7,339 bases of DNA from Melioribacteraceae bacterium (GTDB lineage: Bacteria; Bacteroidota; Ignavibacteria; Ignavibacteriales; Melioribacteraceae), in NCBI GenBank assembly GCA_015486905.1, contig WFQV01000429.1, forward strand, positions 1 through 7,339. The letters are read 5' to 3'. The stretch's first letter is position 1, and each line of letters begins with the position of its first letter. The notes under the pieces were generated by a model. It did not search any database. It was given only the letters and a program-made list of their open reading frames with translations, and was not told where the DNA came from. The position numbers were made by a program, and so were the translations under genes. Of the stretch, positions 1-7,143 are shown piece by piece.

Positions 1-162
1 GGAAGAACCGATAGCCCACCAAGGGAGCGCCTTACTGGCAAGGAAATAATCTTGCGTGTCCTTCTTTTTACCTTTTTTGTTGCGGGAAACGTAAAGACCC
101 AAAGCAATAATAACAATAATGTAAACAACAAATACCGCATAATCAATTGTTGAAAAGTTCAT
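1..162 (-). CDS. Sodium:solute symporter (SSS family), N-terminal fragment
   Basis: Partial gene: the first 54 codons, starting at the ATG at 162-160 and running off the window edge. The product begins MNFSTIDYAVFVVYIIV, continues as a hydrophobic first transmembrane helix (about residues 6-25), then a basic loop (RNKKGKKKD), then DYFLASKALPWWAIGSS. The loop followed by 'DYFLA...LPWWAIGSS' is characteristic of SSS-family (SGLT/vSGLT-like) transporters, which couple sodium import to sugar or other solute uptake at the inner membrane. The gene starts 13 bases after the stop of the upstream GH3 gene, with a Shine-Dalgarno-like AAGGA just before the ATG, so it is very likely in the same operon. 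Its position after three glucan-degrading enzymes suggests glucose or a short glucoside as substrate, but this is inferred from context only. The substrate-binding helices lie outside the window. Confidence 0.88.
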   Translation of the reverse strand, partial: MNFSTIDYAVFVVYIIVIIALGLYVSRNKKGKKKDTQDYFLASKALPWWAIGSS

Positions 163-164
163 AG

Positions 165-172
165 TTCCTTCT
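165..172 (-). promoter_or_regulatory. Ribosome binding site of the symporter gene
   Basis: Read on the minus strand, the 13-base gap between the GH3 stop and the symporter ATG contains AGAAGGAA, ending two bases before the start codon. It is the closest match to a Shine-Dalgarno sequence in the window, although its spacing to the ATG is short. It supports the ATG at 162 as the true start. Confidence 0.5.
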
Positions 173-175
173 TGT

Positions 176-2401
176 TTAGTTTAATAAAAATTCAAGTTTC
201 AAATTACTAATTTTAACTAAAAATTTTCCCGTTTCCACGATTCTTTTATTGCCTCTTCCAATGAAAGATAAGTCGTCATTAGTAATCTTAAATTCAACTC
301 TTTTTTCTTCGCCGGGTCTAAGAAAAATTTTTCTGAATCTCTTTAATTGTTTATTGGGACGCGAAACAGAACCGTACAAATCGGTTAGATACAAATCCAC
401 ACTTTCTTTGCCGGTTCTTTCCCCGGTGTTCTTAACAAGAACCGAGACCGTAAGAGTGTCGTTCAACTTTATTTTCTTGGGAGACAATTTCAAGTTTGTG
501 TATTTAAAATTAGTGTAACTCAGTCCGTAACCGAACGGGTATTCGCATTCAAATTTGTTTGCGTCAAAGTTTTCCATCGGTTTATAATCATAAGTTGTAA
601 AACCGTTGACGGATTTCGGGTAAGTGAACGGAAGTTTTCCGCTTGGATTAACTTTCCCGCTAATTACGTTCGCAATAGCTTTTCCACCTTCCATTCCGGG
701 TAGCATTGCAAGTAAAATCCCGTCGCATTTGTTTACAATTCTGTGAAAAACCCTCGGACGGCCTTCCACAAGTACTAATATTATTGGCTTTCCGAGCTTA
801 GCGAGTTTTTCGGCATAATCAAGTTGTATTTTGGGCAGCTCCAAATTGTTGATATTCCCTAGCGTTTCGCAATATGGCATTTCTCCAAGGCATAATACAA
901 TGACGTCCGAACTTGAAGCCTTCCGCAAAGCCTCGGCCGAATTTAAATCTTTATCGTAAGCTGTTCCCTGAATAAAAGTTACGTTCCTTTTCCCAAATTG
1001 TTCGGACAGCGCTTCCACAATCGTCAATTTGTCTTTGGGATAAAGCTCCTCGTTATTGCCTTGCCAAGTAATAGTCCAACCGCCGTTCAGAACTGAAAGT
1101 TTGTTTGCGGTTGGACCGGTAACAAAAATTTTTGTGCCCTTTTTTAATGGTAGTATTTTATCCTTATTTTTAAGCAAAATCAAAGCTTCATCGGCAGCTT
1201 GGAGATTTACTTTTTCAAATTCTCTCGAACCAAACTTTTTAAATCTACTGTAATCCGGAATAGGCTCGTCGAACAAACCCGAAGCAAATTTCGCACGCAA
1301 AATTCTTCTTACGGCGTCATCTATTCTTGATTCCGGCACACTCCCTTCCTTAACAAGTTCAAGCAAATAATTATAAAAGCTGTAATCATTTGGGACCATA
1401 CTCATATCTACGCCAGCCATTACTGCCATTCGTACGGCTTCTTTCGGCGAGTCGGCAACTCTATCCCTATCATATAAGTGTTTAATATCTTCCCAGTCCG
1501 AAACAACAAATCCTTTAAAACCAAGTTCTTTTTTAAGAATTTCCGTAATAACATGATAGTTGGAATGGGTTGGAATTCCATTTATTTCCGATGAATTGAT
1601 CATAACGGTCAAAACCCCGGCTTTAACGGCTTCGGCAAACGGAGGAAGAAATAGTTCACGTAGTTGCCGTTCGGGAATCCATGCAGGGGTTCTGTCTTTG
1701 CCGTTTAAAGGTACGCTGTATCCCAAGTAATGTTTCATGCAAGCAAGAACGCTGCTGTTTTCGGCTAAAGAACTATTCTGCAATCCTTCAACATAATTCT
1801 TACCCATCTCTTTGGTTAAGTAAACATCTTCTCCGAATGTTTCAAAAAAACGGGACCAGAGGGGCTGCCTTCCGAGTCCCAGAACAGGATTAAAATCCCA
1901 AGGAATTCCGGAAGCTTTGGTTTCGTAAGCTGTGATTTCAGCAACCTTGCGAACCAATTCCTTGTTCCGGGTTGAAGCCAATGCAATTGAATGTGGAAAA
2001 ATAGTGGCTCCCCTTGTGTAATTCGCACCGTGAATTGCGTCCACTCCATAAAGCACAGGGATTTTAAGTCTTGTTTCTTTCAAGGCAATATCCTCAATAG
2101 ACTTAATTATTTTGTGCCATGTTTTAATTCCGTTTGCCGCGCCGCCGGTATTCAAAATCGAACCGATGTGATATTTTACTATCCCTTCTCTTAATTTATT
2201 CAAATCAATCATAGGTTCGTCTTCCTCGCTCTCTCTTTTAACGAAAACTCCGAGCGTAATTTGAGTCATCTGTCCGACTTTTTCTTCAAGAGTCATTTTT
2301 TGAATTAGCTTATCAATCTTTGATTCCTCTTTCTTAGAAAATTTGATTTGAGAAAAGTTCACTAAAGAAAACAGCAGTAATATTAATATCGACTTTTTCA
2401 T
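176..2401 (-). CDS. GH3 beta-glucosidase with C-terminal FnIII-like domain, probably periplasmic
   Basis: Glycoside hydrolase family 3 enzyme of 741 aa that should release terminal beta-linked glucose from oligosaccharides. Residues 1-18 (MKKSILILLLFSLVNFSQ) form a signal peptide; no lipobox cysteine is seen. The TIM-barrel domain spans about 25-375 and includes MTLEEKVGQMTQ, the KHYLGYS substrate loop (224-230) and the nucleophile Asp302 in GFVVSDWED. The alpha/beta sandwich spans about 400-625, with GGWTITWQG (440-448) and a probable acid/base Glu512 in GEMPYCETLG. A fibronectin III-like domain fills about 635-735, usual for this subgroup of GH3. There is no T9SS sorting tail, unlike the two upstream enzymes, so the protein probably works in the periplasm. 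The start is the ATG at 2401. An in-frame TTG at 2416 would add five residues and overlap the previous stop, but it has no ribosome site and spoils the MKKS signal-peptide start. Exact linkage preference cannot be read from sequence. Confidence 0.93.
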   Translation of the reverse strand: MKKSILILLLFSLVNFSQIKFSKKEESKIDKLIQKMTLEEKVGQMTQITLGVFVKRESEEDEPMIDLNKLREGIVKYHIGSILNTGGAANGIKTWHKIIKSIEDIALKETRLKIPVLYGVDAIHGANYTRGATIFPHSIALASTRNKELVRKVAEITAYETKASGIPWDFNPVLGLGRQPLWSRFFETFGEDVYLTKEMGKNYVEGLQNSSLAENSSVLACMKHYLGYSVPLNGKDRTPAWIPERQLRELFLPPFAEAVKAGVLTVMINSSEINGIPTHSNYHVITEILKKELGFKGFVVSDWEDIKHLYDRDRVADSPKEAVRMAVMAGVDMSMVPNDYSFYNYLLELVKEGSVPESRIDDAVRRILRAKFASGLFDEPIPDYSRFKKFGSREFEKVNLQAADEALILLKNKDKILPLKKGTKIFVTGPTANKLSVLNGGWTITWQGNNEELYPKDKLTIVEALSEQFGKRNVTFIQGTAYDKDLNSAEALRKASSSDVIVLCLGEMPYCETLGNINNLELPKIQLDYAEKLAKLGKPIILVLVEGRPRVFHRIVNKCDGILLAMLPGMEGGKAIANVISGKVNPSGKLPFTYPKSVNGFTTYDYKPMENFDANKFECEYPFGYGLSYTNFKYTNLKLSPKKIKLNDTLTVSVLVKNTGERTGKESVDLYLTDLYGSVSRPNKQLKRFRKIFLRPGEEKRVEFKITNDDLSFIGRGNKRIVETGKFLVKISNLKLEFLLN

Positions 2402-2412
2402 AAGAAATCCAA

Positions 2413-5286
2413 TCAATTTATTATTAACATTTTTTTAGTCAGAAAAATATTCCCGCTTTTAAGCGAATAGAAATAAACCCCGCTTGAAATGTTTTCAGGA
2501 TAGAATTCCACTGTGTAATTACCGGGAGGTAACTGCCGGTTAATTAAAGTTTTAATCCTTCTTCCTAAAATGTCGTAAACTGTAATTAAAACATTACGCA
2601 CTCTCTTGCTTTTAGCTAAATTACCAACTAATTCTTTGTATTTAGGTATTGCATAGCGAATAGCTGTGGCGTTAGAATTGCTTTGAGTCCTTACGAAAGG
2701 ATTAGGGTAATTTTGGAATAATTGAAAGCCATTATTAATTTGGGAATTAGAAGCGACATCTGATATCGTGTAAAATTCAAACCAGTTAATATTAAATCCC
2801 CCTTCAAGAGCTAAAAGTTGAATTTTAAATTTTCCTTTTTTAAGATTTACAATATCGCTAACGGTTTGCCAGTTTTGCCAACCGCCTGTAACGGGAATAG
2901 GTTTTTCCGAGACAAAAAGACTATCTACGAACAGCCCAATATTACCTTCTTTGTTAGCGCTGGCAATTCGATAATTTACAAAAAAAGTTCCGTTAAAATC
3001 TAAACTGCAATCGTACTCTAACCAATCTCCTTTATCAATCCATCCTACGTTTAATCCTCCGCCAACATCGCTTGTTTTTTCTGTTTGGATTCCATACATA
3101 TCACTATAGTCTTCCGCTTGAATTATGCCTGGTATTTTGTGAATAGGCGGTAAATAGTTTAAATAATTTATTATTTCTTTCGGACCGAAATGTTCTAAAA
3201 CCCCGTTATCTGCAGCTGAAATATTACCGTTTAAATATTCCAATTTAACTAAATCTCCCTTTTCTATTTGATGGGATAATTTTAGCAAAATTGTGTTTTT
3301 ACTAAATTTTGAAATTTGAATATCAGAGACTTTAAAAACTTGCCCGTTTACTCTAACTTCAAAATTTGCCTTGATATTGTTGGAAAATTTAATTGCCTTA
3401 TTAAAATTAATTTCAATATGCATCCCATCTTCAGTAACCATTCCCGATTGAAATTGCAAAGCCGAACCTACAGGGGAATTATCAAAGGAAGTTATTCCAA
3501 AACCATAAGGGAAAAGGGGAGCGTAATTTGAATCCCCCCAATTAATTGGAATTTGCTCCATATTTTTAGGCCAGCTTACCGGAAGATGACCGTGTGGAAT
3601 GTAATCTCCAAATAAAACCTGAGCTATTCCATCGCCTTCAGTACCTGGCAACCAGGCGGCAACAAATACATCCGAGGAATGCAAAACAGGATTGATAATC
3701 ATTGGTCTTCCGGAGATTAATATTGTAATAAGAGGTTTTCCCAGTTTTCTCAATCTTCTTATCATCAGAATTTGTTCACGCTCTAAAGTTAAATCCTGCC
3801 TGTCACCGCGTCCCTCGGCGTAAGGTTTTTCTCCAATAACTGCAATAATGTAATCAACTGTTGTATCCGAGGATTCACCTTTTTCGTCATAAACAATTTC
3901 AGCGTTCGGAGCTATTTTTTTTAACCCATCTAATATGGTAACGCCTTTAGTAATATTTCCGCTCCCACCCTGCCATTCAATTGTCCAACCCCCGCATTGA
4001 TAGCCGAGATTGTTTGCATGTTCGCCTGCAACTAATATCTTAACATTAGATTTGGGCAAAGGAAGAACATTATCGTTTTTCTTTAAGAATACCAAAGATT
4101 CTCTAACGGCTCTTCTTGCTACTTTCCTATGCTCTTCCGAACCTACCAATGGCAGCAGAGACCTTTCGGAGAAAGGATGTTCAAAAAGCCCAAATTCAAA
4201 TTTTACTTTTAAAATACGGCTTACTGCGTCATTTATTCTTAATTCGGAAACTTTACCTTGTTGAACCAATGATTTCAATGTATTAAAGAACTTAGCATAT
4301 TCAATAGGGACCATAACCATATCTATCCCGGCATTTATTGCTGTTTGAACTTGGGCGGAATAATCGCCGTTTAATTGATTGATTGCAGCCCAATCGGAAA
4401 CTACAAATCCTTTAAACCCCAATTCATTTTTTAAAACATCAGTAAGTAAATATTTGTTAGAATGCATTTTAACGCCATTCCAGCTACTATAAGAAGCCAT
4501 AATTGTTCTAACGCCATTTTTAACAGCGGTAATATATCCGGGCAGATGAATTGCCCGGAGTTGAGCTTCCGAAAGTTCAGTGTTCCCTTGGTCCACTCCA
4601 CCGGTAGTTCCGCCATCACCGAGGTAATGCTTAGCGCACGCAACAACACTTCTCCTTGAATTAAAATTTGAATTGTTTTGCAAACCCATTATTTCGGCAG
4701 AGCCAAATTTAGAAGCCTTTTCAGGCGTTTCACCAAATCCCTCGTATGTTCTTCCCCAGCGTTCGTCTCTTGGTACGGCAATGCATGGAGCGAAAGTCCA
4801 ATCTATTCCTGTTGCCGCCATTTCCAGGGCTGTAATCTGTCCTTCCTGGAAAGCAAGCAATGAATCTCCTGTGGCTCCCATACCAATATTGTGAGGAAAT
4901 ATTACCGCTCCCACTACATTACTATGCCCGTGAACAGCGTCGATGCCGTAAATAATTGGGATTTTTAGTCTTGATTTTAAAGCTATTTGCTGTAGAGAAT
5001 CGTACATATTAGCCCAATCAACGGGAAGATTTCCTGTTTGGGGATCAGAACCTCCGCCGCTTAAAATAGAACCGAGGTGATATTTTAAAATATCCTCCCA
5101 ATTTTTAAGAGCACCGATATCTGCCTGGGTCATCTGCCCAATTTTTTCATCGAGAGTCATTCTATTCAATAAATCCCTAACTCTCTCATCAACGGTAGCT
5201 GTAGAATCGAGATAAACCGGCGATTGAGCCTTTACATTTACAATAGCCAATAAAACTACAAGAAATAATAACCGTATTAATTTCAT
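2413..5286 (-). CDS. Secreted GH3 exo-beta-glucanase/beta-glucosidase with CBM6 and T9SS sorting domain
   Basis: Modular GH3 enzyme of 957 aa counted from the ATG at 5286. Order of parts: signal peptide 1-20 (ending NVKA); GH3 barrel about 30-370 with KHYLGDGGTTGG and nucleophile Asp298 in GFVVSDWAA; GH3 second domain about 390-600 with CGGWTIEWQG and probable acid/base Glu491 in GEKPYAEGRGD; an Ig-like/SwmB-like domain about 605-710; a CBM6 about 718-840 (IIQAEDY, GGGLNVGWIDKGDWLEY, GGWQNWQTV, GGFNINWFEF); and a T9SS type A sorting domain about 853-957 (FQNYPNPF, VYDILGRRIKTL, GVYFYSL). The catalytic motifs closely resemble the plant ExoI-type broad-specificity exo-beta-glucan hydrolases as I recall them. 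CBM6 should hold the enzyme on polysaccharide, and the tail predicts export across the outer membrane. The ATG at 5292 (two more residues) is possible, but the GAG element is better spaced for 5286. The gene starts 21 bases after the GH16 stop. Family call is firm; substrate is inferred. Confidence 0.94.
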   Translation of the reverse strand: MKLIRLLFLVVLLAIVNVKAQSPVYLDSTATVDERVRDLLNRMTLDEKIGQMTQADIGALKNWEDILKYHLGSILSGGGSDPQTGNLPVDWANMYDSLQQIALKSRLKIPIIYGIDAVHGHSNVVGAVIFPHNIGMGATGDSLLAFQEGQITALEMAATGIDWTFAPCIAVPRDERWGRTYEGFGETPEKASKFGSAEIMGLQNNSNFNSRRSVVACAKHYLGDGGTTGGVDQGNTELSEAQLRAIHLPGYITAVKNGVRTIMASYSSWNGVKMHSNKYLLTDVLKNELGFKGFVVSDWAAINQLNGDYSAQVQTAINAGIDMVMVPIEYAKFFNTLKSLVQQGKVSELRINDAVSRILKVKFEFGLFEHPFSERSLLPLVGSEEHRKVARRAVRESLVFLKKNDNVLPLPKSNVKILVAGEHANNLGYQCGGWTIEWQGGSGNITKGVTILDGLKKIAPNAEIVYDEKGESSDTTVDYIIAVIGEKPYAEGRGDRQDLTLEREQILMIRRLRKLGKPLITILISGRPMIINPVLHSSDVFVAAWLPGTEGDGIAQVLFGDYIPHGHLPVSWPKNMEQIPINWGDSNYAPLFPYGFGITSFDNSPVGSALQFQSGMVTEDGMHIEINFNKAIKFSNNIKANFEVRVNGQVFKVSDIQISKFSKNTILLKLSHQIEKGDLVKLEYLNGNISAADNGVLEHFGPKEIINYLNYLPPIHKIPGIIQAEDYSDMYGIQTEKTSDVGGGLNVGWIDKGDWLEYDCSLDFNGTFFVNYRIASANKEGNIGLFVDSLFVSEKPIPVTGGWQNWQTVSDIVNLKKGKFKIQLLALEGGFNINWFEFYTISDVASNSQINNGFQLFQNYPNPFVRTQSNSNATAIRYAIPKYKELVGNLAKSKRVRNVLITVYDILGRRIKTLINRQLPPGNYTVEFYPENISSGVYFYSLKSGNIFLTKKMLIIN

Positions 5287-5307
5287 ACTCATCTCAAAAA
5301 ATTTTAC

Positions 5308-7143
5308 TTATTTCATGAATAGCATTTTTCTTGTAAAAAATTTTTGTCCAACATTAAGGACAAGGAAATAAACCCCTGTTGGTAAATTATCCGCATAGAA
5401 TTGCAGAAAATATTTACCCGGAGGCTGATATTTGTTTACCAAAGTTTTAATTTCCCTTCCAAGCGAATCGTACACTTTTAGGACAACTTTAGAAGCAGAT
5501 GCTTGAGTAAAAGCATCCCCCTTGTTTATTCCTGAAATATCGTATTTAATGTTGGTTATTTTTCCATTCCCGGAAAATTTTCCGAACGGATTGGGGTAGT
5601 TTTGATACAAATTAAAGTCCATTTTTCCCCCTATTTTCCCAACTGAGTTAACACTTTGTTGAATCTTAATACCGCTAATTAATGCAATATCCTTTAGCGG
5701 AGCAAATATTAAATCCAACAATTCATCAGCTACGTTTACTTCGAAGGAAACATTTAAAGCAGAATTTTTACCTACCTTTGCTAAAATATCCAATCCGTCA
5801 ATTACCTTTTTGTTTTCAGCATAAACGTCAAAAATTCTTTTGTTTGGAGAATCCCAATATTTTTCCGCAAACATTAAAGTTACTTTGTACTTTCCATTTG
5901 GAACTTTAACTAAATACTTTGTCAATCCTTCCCTGTCGTGGAGGTAAATTTGATCCAAAGTTGTATTTTTAATATCTATTCCATTCCAATTTTTGTCCCA
6001 ACCCGAAATATGCCCGTATTTTTGAGAATAATCCCAATCCAAATCATTTAAAAAACCTGACGTTGAACTTCCCCCGCAATTTATTTTGGCTGGCAAGCTA
6101 ATATATTCGGCTTTGACGATAGAAACCGCTTTCAATTGAACTGTATTACCAAAAATATCTTTCACGTTCATTACAATTAAATTCGCTGTTTCGGTAGGGG
6201 TGAATCCGTCGGTTGTTAAAAAAACTTTCGAACGGTCTTCCGAGAGTTGCGCAGATATTACTTTCCCAAAAGACAAATTGTAGTTAGAAGCGGTTTCTGC
6301 AGAAGTAGAATCAAGCTCTTCGGAGAAAGCAGCTTCAATTTTACCATCCGAGAAAGCTTTTGCCCATAGTACAACCGGAGAAGAAACATCCGTGTATCCT
6401 GTATTCAACTCATCTGTAAGGCACAAAATCATTTTCCCGTTTTTAAAAACGATATTTGCCGGAAGGAAATCAACTAAATTGCCATTAAACGTATGAGTTG
6501 CTTTCTGCCATTTTCCAGAATCGAAATCGTTAAAATCATCTTTCCAATTCAATTTAAAATTATTATCCGTGCCATAGCTGCCGGCGCCCGGTGTGTAACT
6601 GTAATATTTCACCCAATCATAATAAGCAAAAGCCGGTAGGCTATAATCGTTCCAGCTTCCCACCCAATCTGCGGCATCCGAAACCCAAAGATTCATCATT
6701 ATTTTTTGGGGTTTATTCAAAGTGCCCACGTGTGAATCGGTTTGCCGATAAACTTCCTTTCCATCTATAAACCACGCAACGTAAAAAGGAGTCCACTCGA
6801 AAGCATAAACGTGATAATCCGCATAAGGGTTAAATCCCGTAGGTTGATTCCTAACGTGATTGGTAATATTCGATGTTATTGTATTGAACTGAATTTGGTC
6901 GTCGTAACGCCCAATATTTTCAATATCAATTTCATTCCAATCTTTTATGTTTGAAATTTCGTGATAAGTAAAAAAAGAAGAAACCACCCCCGAACGATGC
7001 GCCGGTTTCATCCTTACCTCAAACCTTCCATATAAGTAAGTGGCTTTTGTTCTGTATTCTGCGCCTTTATATTTTTTTGCAATCAATATATGGTAGTTTG
7101 CAAATGTTGAAATTATTATCATCAGGTAAAAATATTTTTTCAT
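5308..7143 (-). CDS. Circularly permuted GH16 licheninase-like endo-beta-1,3-1,4-glucanase with malectin-like and T9SS domains
   Basis: 611-aa secreted endo-glucanase. Signal peptide about 1-22 (MKKYFYLMIIISTF...LIA). The GH16 core follows at once (about 24-185): GAEYRTK, YGRFEVRMKPA, GVVSSFFTY, the catalytic EIDIE (Glu71 nucleophile, Asp73, Glu75 acid/base; the non-bulge EXDXE form seen in licheninases), YAFEWTP, KIMMNLW, YDWVKYYSYTPG. Residues about 194-246 (FKLNWKDDFNDFDSGKWQK, TFNGNLVDF, NGKMILCLTD) match the strands that normally open a bacterial licheninase, so the jelly roll is circularly permuted. Then come an Ig-like/SbsA-like domain (about 255-343), a malectin-like carbohydrate-binding domain (about 350-495; INCGG, DWDY, LTKYLVKVPNGKYKVTLMFAE, FDVYAE) and a T9SS sorting domain (about 508-611; YQNYPNPF, VYDSLGREIKTLV). 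It is the first gene of the apparent operon. Mixed-linkage glucan (EC 3.2.1.73-like activity) is the expected substrate from the motifs; activity is not proven. Confidence 0.92.
   Translation of the reverse strand: MKKYFYLMIIISTFANYHILIAKKYKGAEYRTKATYLYGRFEVRMKPAHRSGVVSSFFTYHEISNIKDWNEIDIENIGRYDDQIQFNTITSNITNHVRNQPTGFNPYADYHVYAFEWTPFYVAWFIDGKEVYRQTDSHVGTLNKPQKIMMNLWVSDAADWVGSWNDYSLPAFAYYDWVKYYSYTPGAGSYGTDNNFKLNWKDDFNDFDSGKWQKATHTFNGNLVDFLPANIVFKNGKMILCLTDELNTGYTDVSSPVVLWAKAFSDGKIEAAFSEELDSTSAETASNYNLSFGKVISAQLSEDRSKVFLTTDGFTPTETANLIVMNVKDIFGNTVQLKAVSIVKAEYISLPAKINCGGSSTSGFLNDLDWDYSQKYGHISGWDKNWNGIDIKNTTLDQIYLHDREGLTKYLVKVPNGKYKVTLMFAEKYWDSPNKRIFDVYAENKKVIDGLDILAKVGKNSALNVSFEVNVADELLDLIFAPLKDIALISGIKIQQSVNSVGKIGGKMDFNLYQNYPNPFGKFSGNGKITNIKYDISGINKGDAFTQASASKVVLKVYDSLGREIKTLVNKYQPPGKYFLQFYADNLPTGVYFLVLNVGQKFFTRKMLFMK
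5498..5517. repeat. Perfect inverted repeat inside the T9SS tail of the GH16 gene
   Basis: GATGCTT, a six-base loop GAGTAA, then AAGCATC: a perfect 7-bp stem. It lies within codons for the loop GDAFTQASAS, between the first strand of the sorting domain (IKYDIS) and the next (VVLKVYD), where these domains are usually shorter. It could be a small palindromic element absorbed in frame, or chance. A stem this short inside a gene is not a terminator. Confidence 0.45.

Larger units (their letters stand above)
1..7143 (-). other. Putative beta-glucan utilization operon (GH16, GH3-CBM6, GH3, SSS transporter)
   Basis: Four consecutive minus-strand genes are separated by 21, 11 and 13 bases (with the starts chosen here), with no hairpin-plus-T-run between them, which fits one transcript. 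The functions form a chain: endo-cleavage of glucan, exo-release by a surface GH3, periplasmic completion by a second GH3, then inner-membrane import. The operon continues past the low-coordinate edge. Neither a regulator nor SusC/SusD homologues are in view. Co-transcription is inferred from spacing and function. Confidence 0.75.

Noticed and set aside
2402..2416. TTG start codon at 2416 for the second GH3, overlapping the preceding stop codon.
   Set aside because: There is no ribosome site before it, and the ATG at 2401 gives a cleaner signal peptide beginning MKKSILILLL.
4010..4264. Plus-strand open frames lying opposite the enzyme genes (for example here, 249-518 and 4673-4894).
   Set aside because: They sit antisense to well-supported conserved enzyme domains, have no recognisable domains, and their encoded peptides have the composition expected of a shadow frame.
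5287..5307. Possible terminator or promoter between the GH16 and first GH3 genes, because of the A/T run.
   Set aside because: The gap is only 21 bases, has no hairpin before the T run, and fits a simple operon junction.
6589..7143. The GH16 gene looks truncated at its N-terminus because the usual first strands of the fold are missing.
   Set aside because: The missing strands are present later in the same open frame (about 6406-6564), so the domain is permuted rather than broken. A good start, ribosome site and signal peptide precede it.
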